Below are positions 21,065-29,793 of a stretch of 31,407 nt of DNA, piece by piece. The translations under genes and the position numbers were made by a program. Below the pieces are notes generated by a model. The model worked only from the letters and a program-made list of their open reading frames with translations. It did not search any database and was not told the origin of the DNA. This DNA comes from a virus: IMG/VR virus record IMGVR_UViG_3300006927_002996, positions 1-31,407 of that record; one strand, 5' to 3'. How positions within the stretch are numbered: position 1 is the first letter of the stretch; every line of letters begins with the position of its first letter.

Positions 21065-22693
21065 ATGAAAGTAGCGAGTGCTTGGTCGGGACACGACTGT
21101 TCGTTTTGCATATTGGACAATGGCCATCCAGTTGTCCATGCAGAATATGAAAGATATATAAGAGAAAAGGAGCCAGCCGGTGATGGAGTTCAATTTATGT
21201 TCGATGAATACAAAGCTCATCGAGATATTAAATATTTTGCGACCAATTATTCTTTTTCTAAGTTAGAGAATCATCCAGAGTCTCTTAGCAAACTTAAAGG
21301 AATATTAAAGCAAAATGGAGGAGAGATATATGTCGTAGGGCACCACCAAGCTCATGCAGCAAACGCATTCTTTTCTAGCAACCATGATAAAGCCTTGATT
21401 TTTACAATGGATGGTGGCGGCTTTGAAACAGAAGACGGATTTATCACGGCTTTTACAGTCTGGGAAGGAAAAGATAACAAGATAAAGCCTGTGCATGTTT
21501 TCCCAATCCGAGATGTTAACATCGGTGGTGTTTGGACCCGCGTGACACGTTATGTCTTCGGACTGCAGTCGGGTTGGCCAACCGGGCATCAAGCCGGAAC
21601 GGTGATGGCGATGGCTTGCATGGGAGATAGTAAAAAATATTTTAAAGACTTTGACAAGATGTTGAGATCAGACTCAGCCGCCGCCTGCTTTAAACCCCAC
21701 ACCCAACCAAGAGGTGCCAATGTTGGAACGGACCCCAAGCACCCATATCTTTGGAAGTGGACCGAAATAGCACAAAGAGGCGAGCAAGAACAATTTGACC
21801 TAGCTGCAGGTCTTCAATCGGCTACAGAGGTGTACATGAGGGAAATAATAAAGATGTTTGTCGATAATCATCCGAATATTGAAAATCTGTGCTTTGCAGG
21901 CGGTGTTTCGTTAAACTCGGTAGTAATGGGCAAAATGTTAGACTGGTTTCCAGGCAAGAACATATATGTAACACCAACCCCTCATGATGGCGGTTTAACT
22001 CTGGGGGCAGCACAGCTTGTGTGGCACCACACTCTTGAGAACCCAAGAATCTTATGGAAGGATAACTTCACACCTTATTTGGGATGCGACCATTCAGATC
22101 TTGTTGAGAAGACTATCAACAACAGAAAAGAGGAAATAGAGTCTGTAAAAGTAACAGACGAAGAGGTCATAAGCCTTTTGGATCAGCAAAAGATTGTTGC
22201 CGTCTTTGGCGGCGGTTCGGAATCAGGACGCCGCGCTTTGGGGAATCGTAGTATTCTGGCGGATCCTAGAAGCAAGGATATGAAAGAGATTATTAATGAA
22301 AAGGTGAAGCATCGTCAATGGTTCCGACCATTTGCGCCCTCCATCTTGAGGGAAGAGGTTAGCAATTGGTTCGAAAAAGACAAGGACAGTCCATATATGA
22401 GCTTTGTGCTTCAGTTTAAAGAAGAAAAGCAAAAAGAGGTTCCAGCAGTTGTTCATTTTAATGGATCTGCGAGACTTCAGACTGTCACTGAGAACGATAA
22501 CGAGTGGTATTATAACTTTATAAAAAAATGGCACGCTAAGAGCGGTGTCCCAATTCTACTTAATACGAGTTTTAACGATAGAGAACCGATCTGTGAAACC
22601 CCGGAACATGCAATAAACTGCTTTCTAGGGACAGAGATAGATTATCTCTATTTTTATGAGCAAGGTCTCTTGGTTAAAAGGAGAAATAAATGA
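21065..22693 (+). CDS. Carbamoyltransferase (NodU/CmcH family)
   Basis: 542 residues, near the usual 550-600. It begins MKVASAWSGHDCSFCILDNG, and has VVGHHQAHAANAFFSS (about 91-105; catalytic His), LIFTMDGGGFE, GHQAGTVMAMACMG, LCFAGGVSLNSVVMGKML, TPHDGGLTLGAAQLV and, in the C-terminal domain, GGGSESGRRALGNRSILADPRS and REPICETPEHAI. NodU-type enzymes use carbamoyl phosphate and ATP to carbamoylate a hydroxyl, often of a sugar. In this cluster the target would be the glycan. Good ATG with the upstream TAA adjacent. Confidence 0.92.
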   Translation: MKVASAWSGHDCSFCILDNGHPVVHAEYERYIREKEPAGDGVQFMFDEYKAHRDIKYFATNYSFSKLENHPESLSKLKGILKQNGGEIYVVGHHQAHAANAFFSSNHDKALIFTMDGGGFETEDGFITAFTVWEGKDNKIKPVHVFPIRDVNIGGVWTRVTRYVFGLQSGWPTGHQAGTVMAMACMGDSKKYFKDFDKMLRSDSAAACFKPHTQPRGANVGTDPKHPYLWKWTEIAQRGEQEQFDLAAGLQSATEVYMREIIKMFVDNHPNIENLCFAGGVSLNSVVMGKMLDWFPGKNIYVTPTPHDGGLTLGAAQLVWHHTLENPRILWKDNFTPYLGCDHSDLVEKTINNRKEEIESVKVTDEEVISLLDQQKIVAVFGGGSESGRRALGNRSILADPRSKDMKEIINEKVKHRQWFRPFAPSILREEVSNWFEKDKDSPYMSFVLQFKEEKQKEVPAVVHFNGSARLQTVTENDNEWYYNFIKKWHAKSGVPILLNTSFNDREPICETPEHAINCFLGTEIDYLYFYEQGLLVKRRNK

Positions 22694-23637
22694 AAATTCT
22701 AGTAACTGGTGTCCTTGGCGTGATAGGGAGCAAGTTAGAAGAAATCTTGAAGATAAGGGGTCATCAAGTATTCGGTGTTGACCTTTATCACACAGATCGA
22801 ACTTATGGTCACGGAATGGGCAAAGTAAAAGATGACGATTATTTCCGCTGTGACATCGGAGAATTCCGACAGATAGAGCAAGTAATCGAATATGTAAAAC
22901 CAGATCTGGTGTATAACTGCGCGGCAGAGTTTGGACGATGGAATGGCGAAAACTTTTATGAAAAGGTTTGGAAGTCCAATGTTATCGGAATGAAGCACAT
23001 TGTTAGACTCCAAGAAAAGCACGGGTTTAAACTGGTTCATTGTTCTTCTTCAGAGGTCTACGGTGATTACGAAGGCATCATGTACGAAGACGTTCTAAAT
23101 CAAACTCCAATTATTCAAATGAATGATTATGCGATGAGTAAAAGAGTGAACGAGATGCAGGTTCACAACTCTCGTTCCCAATTCGGCACAGAAACAGTGT
23201 TGGTAAGGTTCTTCAACACTTATGGTCCCGGGGAATGGTATCATCCATTCAGAAGTGTTAACTGTCTTTTTACATATAATCTTTTGCATGGAAAGCCGAT
23301 TACCGTGTTTAAGGGTCACTCTAGAACCAGCACCTACATATATGATAGTGTTCGGACCTTAGCGAATATTGCTGATAATTTTATAGATGGCCAAACTTAT
23401 AATATTGCTTCAGATCAGGAGCACACCATTGAGTTGTTGGCACAGACTTTGGTGAAGTACACAAAAGCAGACCCTTCTTTGGTTGATTATCGAGAACATA
23501 ATGAAATTTTGACAACAAAGCACAAGCACGTTGACGCATCAAAGTCTGTCAGAGACCTGGACCACAAAAACACTGTCACTCTTGAAGAGGGGGTGTGGGA
23601 GACGGTTCAATGGATGAAAGAGCATTATAGATTATGA
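22690..23637 (+). CDS. NAD-dependent epimerase/dehydratase (extended SDR)
   Basis: 315 residues: Rossmann start MKILVTGVLGVIGSKLEEIL with the TGxxGxxG loop, acidic VDLYH ending strand 2, CAAEFG, the catalytic Ser/Tyr/Lys set in HCSSSEVYG and YAMSK, VLVRFFNTYGPGE and an end with TYIYDSV. This is the fold of sugar-nucleotide 4-epimerases, 4,6-dehydratases and UDP-glucuronate decarboxylases. With the heptose genes nearby, the HldD role (6-epimerisation of ADP-heptose) is thinkable, though the core motifs fit the wider group. Starts ATGA with the upstream gene and overlaps the next. Confidence 0.88.
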   Translation: MKILVTGVLGVIGSKLEEILKIRGHQVFGVDLYHTDRTYGHGMGKVKDDDYFRCDIGEFRQIEQVIEYVKPDLVYNCAAEFGRWNGENFYEKVWKSNVIGMKHIVRLQEKHGFKLVHCSSSEVYGDYEGIMYEDVLNQTPIIQMNDYAMSKRVNEMQVHNSRSQFGTETVLVRFFNTYGPGEWYHPFRSVNCLFTYNLLHGKPITVFKGHSRTSTYIYDSVRTLANIADNFIDGQTYNIASDQEHTIELLAQTLVKYTKADPSLVDYREHNEILTTKHKHVDASKSVRDLDHKNTVTLEEGVWETVQWMKEHYRL

Positions 23638-24191
23638 TCTGGAATGAGATTGTTTGCTTAGGCGATTCGATAACTTACGGAGCCAGAGATGAATATGCTC
23701 GTTCTCCAACTATTGAACTGTCGAAAATAATGAAAGAGAAGACGGGAGAGGTTTACATTTGCCACAATTATGGAATAAGTGGAGAGACAAGCGTTGATTT
23801 ACTCAAGAGGACCTGGAGAGCCTGCTCTTCACACAAGGTTGCAAATATTGCATTTATTATGATCGGCACGAATGACACTCAGAAGGCAATACCTCCGGAA
23901 ATTTATGAAGACAACTTGCGTCAAATAATTGACATATGTAAAATACACGGCATGCATATTATAATATCAACTCTCCCAAGACTTGGGATGACTCCGCTCT
24001 ATTATAAAAATTCTTACTTGACTAAATCATACAACGATGTTATAATGAGCCTATCTACTGAACTTAATCTCGACGTTTGTGACATGTCCGGCATTGAGGA
24101 GCATTATGTAGACGGCGTCCACTTCACAAATGCTGGGCACAAGGAAATAGCAAATAGATGGGCAAACAAAATCCTGACATCTCAAACCTAA
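23634..24191 (+). CDS. SGNH/GDSL hydrolase
   Basis: 185 residues. Block I is IVCLGDSITYG (catalytic Ser in GDS), block II Gly in YGISGET, block III FIMIGTNDTQ, and block V DGVHFTNAGHKEIA with the Asp-x-x-His pair. All four catalytic positions are there. Such enzymes remove or transfer acyl groups, for example O-acetyl groups of sugars. It has no signal peptide, so it acts in the cytoplasm on a precursor. Starts with ATGA overlap and overlaps the formyltransferase by 34 nt. Confidence 0.85.
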   Translation: MIWNEIVCLGDSITYGARDEYARSPTIELSKIMKEKTGEVYICHNYGISGETSVDLLKRTWRACSSHKVANIAFIMIGTNDTQKAIPPEIYEDNLRQIIDICKIHGMHIIISTLPRLGMTPLYYKNSYLTKSYNDVIMSLSTELNLDVCDMSGIEEHYVDGVHFTNAGHKEIANRWANKILTSQT

Positions 24192-25114
24192 AGACGCTCG
24201 TAATAGGGTGCACTCCTCTAGCAAGAAAAGTTATTAATTGTTTAAAAGAAATTTCTGACATAGTTGGGATAATTGGATTAAATGATACCGAGGGTCGCAA
24301 GAAATCAAATTATGATAGTTTGGGAGACTTCGAAAACACTTTTGATATGCTTTGGACTGGGGATATAAACGCAACAGGAGACTGGATAAAAGAAAGAAAC
24401 CCAGATGTGGTGATTCAATGCGGATGGTCACAAATATTCAAACCTCATATATTAAAAATCCCAAAAAAATATTGTTTAGGAATCCATCCGTCTCCACTAC
24501 CAGAAGGCAGAGGTGCTGCAGTCATTAACTGGAAAATAATTGAAAGTGATGGAAAGCCGGTTGAGTGGGGGAATAGTCTTTTTGTGATGGAGCCCAAAAC
24601 GGATACCGGAGCCGTGCTGGACTTCGAACCATTTACGATAGAGGTGCGAGATGATGTTAGAACAGCATATCAAAAAGTTGATCTGACAGCTTTAAAAATG
24701 ATTCGTAGAACAATACCTATGATTGCGGCAGGCGAAGAAGAATTAAAACACCAAGATGATTCTAGAGTTACAAGATACTATAAAAGAACGCCAAAAGATG
24801 GTAAGATAAGTTTATCTTGGTCTGCTATAAAAATTAGAGATTATGTGAGAGCATTGGCTTCTCCATATCCTGGTGCATATATTGAAACAAGGTGGGGAAA
24901 AATAATTTTATGGAATGTTTCTATAGATTCTTGCAAAATTCACGGACCTCCTGGTTTGATATATCGGGTAGTAAAAGGAAGGGGACTCCTGGTCAAGGTT
25001 GCTGGATTTTTATGTGTATGGATGGAACGAATAACAGTAAACGGTGCCGAACGCTGGGCTGACGAATGGGCTATAGAGTCAGGCATAAAAGAAGGAGAAG
25101 CCTTAATTGATTAA
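24158..25114 (+). CDS. Formyltransferase (methionyl-tRNA formyltransferase fold), probably sugar N-formyltransferase
   Basis: 318 residues. The core is VVIQCGWSQIFKPHILKIP, GIHPSPLPEGRGAAVINWKII with the catalytic His, and FVMEPKTDTGAVLDFEPF with the catalytic Asp. It would use N10-formyltetrahydrofolate to formylate an amino sugar. The usual Asn two residues before the His (N-x-H in E. coli Fmt) is a Gly here (LGIH), a variant that I associate with some sugar formyltransferases but have not checked. C-terminal residues 215-318 look like an Fmt-type or OB-like domain (SLSWSAIKIRDYVRALASPYPGA). Ends overlapping the next gene. Confidence 0.83.
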   Translation: MGKQNPDISNLKTLVIGCTPLARKVINCLKEISDIVGIIGLNDTEGRKKSNYDSLGDFENTFDMLWTGDINATGDWIKERNPDVVIQCGWSQIFKPHILKIPKKYCLGIHPSPLPEGRGAAVINWKIIESDGKPVEWGNSLFVMEPKTDTGAVLDFEPFTIEVRDDVRTAYQKVDLTALKMIRRTIPMIAAGEEELKHQDDSRVTRYYKRTPKDGKISLSWSAIKIRDYVRALASPYPGAYIETRWGKIILWNVSIDSCKIHGPPGLIYRVVKGRGLLVKVAGFLCVWMERITVNGAERWADEWAIESGIKEGEALID

Positions 25115-26195
25115 AAATATTGTACATGTTGTGGGTGCAAGACCAAATTTTATTAAAGCCGCACCAGTAATTCATAATATAAAGGAAAAGGTGCCAGAGG
25201 TTAGACAAATCCTTATTCACACTGGTCAGCATTATGACAAAAATTTATCAGATGTGTTTTTTAGCGCATTGCGGATGCCAAAGCCGGACATCAATCTTAA
25301 GGTCGGTTCTTCAAAAATGCACGGGAAACAAGTCGCGGATGTAATAGTTGGCATTGAAAAGTATTTGGTGAATAAAAAAGTAGACCTTTTAGTGGTGTAC
25401 GGCGATGTCAATTCGACTCTCGGAGCAACTTTGGCAGCGGTGAAAATGGGTATTAAAGTCGCACATGTTGAATCTGGCTTGCGCAGCCGCGACAGATCAA
25501 TGCCGGAAGAAATAAATAGAATGATCGTGGACAGAATATCAGATTATCACTTTGTTACGGAAAGGGACGCAGTTCACAACCTTCTCAGCGAAGGTATAAA
25601 TCGTCATTCAATATTCTTTGTAGGAAACACTATGATTGATTCTTTATACGGTGTTCTTGGTAAACTACCGGAATCTTCTGAAAAGGAAGATTATATCCTA
25701 GCAACACTTCACAGACCATCAAATGTTGATAATGAACCCGGACTTCGAAAAATATTAGATATATGTAAATCAGTTGGCAAGAAGGTGATATTTCCGATGC
25801 ATCCGCGAACGAAGAACAATTTTGGAAAATTTGGATTGTTGGAAGAGGCACTAAAGGTTCCAAATCTTGAAATCATAGACCCTGTTGGGTATTTCGAATT
25901 TGTGTCTTTGATGAAAAACAGTTTTGCAGTATTGACAGATTCCGGCGGCGTACAAGAAGAGACAACTGCGTTGTCTGTCCCGTGCCTAACTTTAAGAAAT
26001 AATACCGAGAGACCTTCAACAATTGAGGAAGGAACAAACCAATTGGTAGACTCTGTAGAAGAAGTCACTTCAGCGGTTTTAGGTATCGAAAAGGAAGAGA
26101 ATAAGGAACGTTCCAAGCCAGAGAAGTGGGACGGCCAATCAGGAAAGAGAATATCTCAAGTTATAAAACAAATATTTGAAAGAAAGGAGAATTAG
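25107..26195 (+). CDS. wecB: UDP-N-acetylglucosamine 2-epimerase
   Basis: 362 residues, close to the usual 370-380. Signature segments: VVGARPNFIKAAPVI (8-22), LIHTGQHYDKNLSD, VVYGDVNSTLGATLAA, HVESGLRSRDRSMPEEINRM with catalytic acid residues, FPMHPRT, and SFAVLTDSGGVQEETTAL (UDP-binding). It makes UDP-ManNAc (or, in hydrolysing forms, ManNAc), a precursor of ManNAc-containing glycans and of nonulosonic acids. Start is TTG 25107 inside the formyltransferase end, with aaggagaag (25091-25099) as ribosome binding site. Confidence 0.92.
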   Translation: MIKNIVHVVGARPNFIKAAPVIHNIKEKVPEVRQILIHTGQHYDKNLSDVFFSALRMPKPDINLKVGSSKMHGKQVADVIVGIEKYLVNKKVDLLVVYGDVNSTLGATLAAVKMGIKVAHVESGLRSRDRSMPEEINRMIVDRISDYHFVTERDAVHNLLSEGINRHSIFFVGNTMIDSLYGVLGKLPESSEKEDYILATLHRPSNVDNEPGLRKILDICKSVGKKVIFPMHPRTKNNFGKFGLLEEALKVPNLEIIDPVGYFEFVSLMKNSFAVLTDSGGVQEETTALSVPCLTLRNNTERPSTIEEGTNQLVDSVEEVTSAVLGIEKEENKERSKPEKWDGQSGKRISQVIKQIFERKEN

Positions 26196-26197
26196 TT

Positions 26198-26917
26198 ATG
26201 GCTTATTGGGGGTACTACGATTTTATAGTAGACTATATCAAAGGCAAAGAGGAATCATCAGTGATAGAAATTGGGGTGGACAAGGGTCAAACTTTCATTC
26301 CTCTTCTTAGTTTTATGAGCAAACATTGCGAGAAATTTGAATTAATAGGAGTAGACGTTTTACGTCGTGATGAACTTGCTGTCCAATGTGAGCAAATGGC
26401 GAAAGACCTTACAGAGGCTCAGAATGTAGTCTTTTACGAGGAATCTAGTTTGGTTGTCCTACCAAAATTTATCGAACATTTGAAAGAAAATGCACCGGAA
26501 CAACAAGGGTTGTTTGACATAATGTTGATAGATGGTGATCATAACTACTATACAGTAAAAAAGGAGATGGAATGCGTTCCAGATCTTCTCAAACCTGGCG
26601 GGTTTGTCGTTTTTGATGATTACTCAAATAAGTGGGGAACTGAGGACGAGTACTTCGCAGATTTTAAAGAATATGAAAACAATGAATTTGTTACCCAAAG
26701 AGAAGGAACTGAACACTCAGATAAAAAAGGCACCAAACCTGCCATTGACGAATTTTTAGAGAATAACCCGGAATGGGTATCGACCGACGCTGTTTGTCCT
26801 GGCAGAGAGCCAATTCTCATATATAGATCCGGCGAATTAAACTTTTATAACCCGACCACTGGCGAAGCCATCGACATAAACGAAATAGAAGCTGAGAATC
26901 CCGAGGAGGAAGGCTGA
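26198..26917 (+). CDS. Class I SAM-dependent methyltransferase
   Basis: 239 residues. SAM motif I is SVIEIGVDKGQTFIPLL (20-36), strand 2 ends with GVDVLRRDEL, and IMLIDGDHNYYTVKKEMECVPDLLKPGGFVVFDDY (106-140) has the Methyltransf_24-type motif with metal-associated Asp and His. The C-terminal 40 residues are acidic. It probably O-methylates a sugar hydroxyl of the glycan. Two nt separate it from the upstream stop, and AAGGAG (26184-26189) precedes it. Confidence 0.85.
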   Translation: MAYWGYYDFIVDYIKGKEESSVIEIGVDKGQTFIPLLSFMSKHCEKFELIGVDVLRRDELAVQCEQMAKDLTEAQNVVFYEESSLVVLPKFIEHLKENAPEQQGLFDIMLIDGDHNYYTVKKEMECVPDLLKPGGFVVFDDYSNKWGTEDEYFADFKEYENNEFVTQREGTEHSDKKGTKPAIDEFLENNPEWVSTDAVCPGREPILIYRSGELNFYNPTTGEAIDINEIEAENPEEEG

Positions 26918-26918
26918 T

Positions 26919-27860
26919 ATGTCGGAAACAATGCCAAAAGTAACCTTTGCATTTATTAATTGTAATAGGTTACATTATTTGAGGAGTTGCTTGGAATCGT
27001 TCTTGCAGTGCACCGAAGATTACACAAATAAGGAAATTATAGTTGTTGACAATGCATCTACAGAAGACGGCACAGATGAATATTTAGAAGACTTGAGGGA
27101 GAGGGGGTTTCGAGTTTTTAGACAGAAGCAAAGAGACCCATCAAACGAGTATGCAAAGGCACTAAATATTGTATCTGAAAATGCAACTGGCAAATATATT
27201 GCCCCTATTCCGGCAGATTTTCAATTTATCATCAAGGGTGGTTGGTTAAAAGAATATGTTGATTTTTTTGAAAACTACGAAGACACTACTGGGTGTATCT
27301 CTTTCGACGCTCAGAGAAGGGTTAGGAACGCGTCAGGTACATACTCAAATGCCCTGGGTAGTAGTGATTTTAAATTCCTGTATCACTATAATCGAAATCC
27401 CGTAATGGGCGCAATGAATTGTATGGTCACAAAGAAGTTGTTAGATTTGATTTATCCTTGGGATGTAGACAATTTGTCTCACGAGGGTGGTGAAGATTCC
27501 GAGACAAAGATGTTGAAAAAAGCAGAAAGATTATTGAGAGAAAATTCAATGACTGTCTTTTATAGTGCCCCGATAATCCCTGTTTCGGTTGGCATCTTCA
27601 ACGAAAAGGGAGAGAACGCAAGAATCAGAGGAATGACTAGATACGGTGATTATTGGGCCCCACCCGGTGATGATGAGAAAATAAAGTATTATAAGATCCA
27701 TGAATATCAAGAATTGTTGGAAAAACACAAGAATAACGAAATTCCAGTGTCCATAGAGGATGTTTCCGAGGCCCTGGGTTGGAATTTGCCAATAGACTCT
27801 CAAGGCAATTGGATAAAACCAGAAAATCCACAAAACGTTAATGGTGTTCCAGTTTGTTGA
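26919..27860 (+). CDS. Glycosyltransferase family 2
   Basis: 313 residues with a GT-A fold: VTFAFINCNRLHYLRSCLESFL, EIIVVDNASTEDGTDEYL (Asp for nucleotide binding) and the position of the metal DxD at IAPIPADFQF, where the motif is degenerate (PAD). A substrate-side segment GGEDSETKMLKKAERL follows. The C-terminal 60 residues (after GDYWAPPGDDEK) look like an extension. ATG 26919 follows gaggaagg (26903-26913) by a short gap. The unusual DxD makes the metal ligand uncertain. Confidence 0.85.
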   Translation: MSETMPKVTFAFINCNRLHYLRSCLESFLQCTEDYTNKEIIVVDNASTEDGTDEYLEDLRERGFRVFRQKQRDPSNEYAKALNIVSENATGKYIAPIPADFQFIIKGGWLKEYVDFFENYEDTTGCISFDAQRRVRNASGTYSNALGSSDFKFLYHYNRNPVMGAMNCMVTKKLLDLIYPWDVDNLSHEGGEDSETKMLKKAERLLRENSMTVFYSAPIIPVSVGIFNEKGENARIRGMTRYGDYWAPPGDDEKIKYYKIHEYQELLEKHKNNEIPVSIEDVSEALGWNLPIDSQGNWIKPENPQNVNGVPVC

Positions 27861-27871
27861 TATCCACGCCT

Positions 27872-28777
27872 ATGAAGATTCTGATTAATAGACAAGTAGT
27901 GAATGGCCCATGGGGAGGGGGGAATAAATTTGTTAAAGCTTTTTATGAAATCGGTACAAGCCGGGGTCACAAGATAACGAATACTTTTGAGGATAATATA
28001 GATTTAATATTCTTACAAGACCCTCGGCCAAGCGCAAAAGTTGGAATAGGGATCAATGAAGCGATTCATTATCGTAAATTTTGCAAAAATACAAAACTAG
28101 TACAAAGAATTAATGAATGCGATGCTAGAAAGAATACTGACTTTATGGATGCTCTTTTATTATCTTGTAGTGAGTGGCTAGACTATACTGTGTTCGTGTC
28201 CAATTGGATGCAAAACTATCATTTAACAAAAGGGTGGAAATGCAAAAATTACTCAGCCATTTACAACGGTGTAGATCTGGACATATTTCAAAAACGAGAA
28301 AAAATTAATAATGGCAAAATTAACATCGTAACTCATCATTGGTCGGATAATTTTATGAAAGGTTTCGATTTTTACAATGAGATAGACAAGTTTGTAGGTG
28401 AAAATGAAAACTTTACTTTCACCTATATTGGTAGAGAGATAGGGACCTTTAAGAACACCAAGGTTGTGCCGCCAATTTTCGGAGAAGAGCTAGGAAAAGA
28501 ACTTGGAAAATATGATTTATATATTAGTGCATCTCGATTCGACCCTGGACCGAACCATATACTAGAAAGCTTAGCTTGTAAAATACCAACTTATGTGCAC
28601 GCCGAAGGCGGCGGCTGTATTGAATTTGCAGGAGAGGACATGGTCTTTAAAGATATAGAAGAGTTGTTGTCGATAATTACTTCGAAAAAATATAAACAAA
28701 ATAAGATGCAACCAACAGATTGGGAGTCTTGTCTGAACCAATACTTTGATTTATTTGAAAAGGATTTAACTAAATGA
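27872..28777 (+). CDS. Glycosyltransferase, GT4-like
   Basis: 301 residues from ATG 27872; upstream in-frame starts overlap the previous gene by codons that look non-coding. N-terminus KILINRQVVNGPWGGGNKFVKAF is the GT-B glycine-rich loop, the centre has VFVSNWMQNYH and IYNGVDLDIFQKRE (a hinge motif common in GT4), and the C-terminal donor site is SRFDPGPNHILESLACKIPTYVHAEGG. Unusually, no clear ribosome binding site precedes it, so coupling to the upstream gene is likely. Its TGA overlaps the ATG of a 26-codon remnant. Confidence 0.84.
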   Translation: MKILINRQVVNGPWGGGNKFVKAFYEIGTSRGHKITNTFEDNIDLIFLQDPRPSAKVGIGINEAIHYRKFCKNTKLVQRINECDARKNTDFMDALLLSCSEWLDYTVFVSNWMQNYHLTKGWKCKNYSAIYNGVDLDIFQKREKINNGKINIVTHHWSDNFMKGFDFYNEIDKFVGENENFTFTYIGREIGTFKNTKVVPPIFGEELGKELGKYDLYISASRFDPGPNHILESLACKIPTYVHAEGGGCIEFAGEDMVFKDIEELLSIITSKKYKQNKMQPTDWESCLNQYFDLFEKDLTK

Positions 28778-28854
28778 ACAAATTTAAGTTTTCTGCACTA
28801 ATAACAGCCAGTGGCGGTATCGGATCACGCCTCATTTTACACAAAATACATTAA
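28774..28854 (+). pseudogene. Truncated copy of the sulfotransferase N-terminus
   Basis: A 26-codon frame (ATG 28774, TAA 28852-28854) reads MNKFKFSALITASGGIGSRL and so on, closely matching residues 1-24 of the following gene (MKPKIAALITASGGIGSHL). The 5'-phosphosulfate loop SGGIGS is intact but nothing follows. Third codon positions differ at most aligned codons, so it is not a fresh duplication. It is either an eroded second gene or a retained short peptide. Confidence 0.65.
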
Positions 28855-28875
28855 GATTATAGAGGGGACTATAGG

Positions 28876-29793
28876 GTGAAACCAAAGATAGCAGCATTAA
28901 TAACGGCATCCGGCGGCATAGGGTCTCATCTTGTTTTGCACAAATTGCAAGGGCACAAGAATTTAGTTACTCTTACTGAGGGTGCCTTCCGCAGCCAGGG
29001 CGGATCAACTAAGGGTGATTTAAAGAGATATTTGTCTCAAGGTGAGATGCCTTCATTCCGAGACGAACAATTGTTTCCTATAAAGAAAATCAATTCTCAA
29101 GAAAGTAAGTGGATTATCCTCAACAAGCCACCACTCAAAATGATAAATTACCATAGAACTTTTCATCCGGATATTCCCATATTGTACATTTTCAGAAATC
29201 CTGTTTCTTTTTACTATACTTGGATAAAGAAATGGAAAGAATATGGAGAAAGAAGATATGGTAAGACAGTTTCGGATGACAGGGTGTTTGAGTGGTTTAA
29301 GAATACATTCATGTCTTCGCTATTTGAATTGGCTCAAACGTTTAGATCGGGAACAGATCATATAATAAGTTTTGAACATTTTTTCAACGATATTGATTTC
29401 GAACTAGAAAGAATCTTTAAATGTTTGGATGTCCCTGTTGTAAAAAATGAGGATTTGAAAGTTCTAGATAAATGCAATGTTTGTGGGACTGAAAAAGTAA
29501 TAAGAAAAGAAGTACACGTCCGCGGCGAAAGATTCGAAGAGGTCTTATGTTGCCATCGACATGGCCCGTGTTTGGGCCCAGGAGAATACAATTATATTAG
29601 GAAAGAAGACTCTTCCTTTTTGAACAAGTGGAAAGTAAAACCTGATCAGGCTGAAGTGTGCAAGAAATTTTCCTCACTGTTTGGCGATGGTTTGATAAAA
29701 TACTATTTGGAAGAGGGTTATTTGGAAGACAAAGACCGAAAGATCTTCGATAAGTTAATCCAAGAGTTCCTAGAAGGGTTGAGACGTGAGTGA
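28876..29793 (+). CDS. Sulfotransferase-like protein with cysteine-rich insert
   Basis: 305 residues from GTG 28876, supported by gagggg at 28862-28867. Residues 7-20 (ALITASGGIGSHLV) hold the 5'-phosphosulfate loop, and RNPVSFYYTWIKKW (107-120) matches the 3'-phosphate-binding Arg region of PAPS-dependent sulfotransferases. Between them is KPPLKMINYHRTFHPD. An insert at 200-232 has C200-x2-C203, then C225, C226, H227, H229 and C232, probably a zinc knuckle. It would transfer sulfate from PAPS to a sugar of the glycan. The next gene starts inside its end. Confidence 0.78.
   Translation: MKPKIAALITASGGIGSHLVLHKLQGHKNLVTLTEGAFRSQGGSTKGDLKRYLSQGEMPSFRDEQLFPIKKINSQESKWIILNKPPLKMINYHRTFHPDIPILYIFRNPVSFYYTWIKKWKEYGERRYGKTVSDDRVFEWFKNTFMSSLFELAQTFRSGTDHIISFEHFFNDIDFELERIFKCLDVPVVKNEDLKVLDKCNVCGTEKVIRKEVHVRGERFEEVLCCHRHGPCLGPGEYNYIRKEDSSFLNKWKVKPDQAEVCKKFSSLFGDGLIKYYLEEGYLEDKDRKIFDKLIQEFLEGLRRE

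Noticed and set aside
22223-22534. Minus-strand frame with hydrophobic start within the carbamoyltransferase
   Set aside because: Antisense to a well-conserved domain; no independent support.
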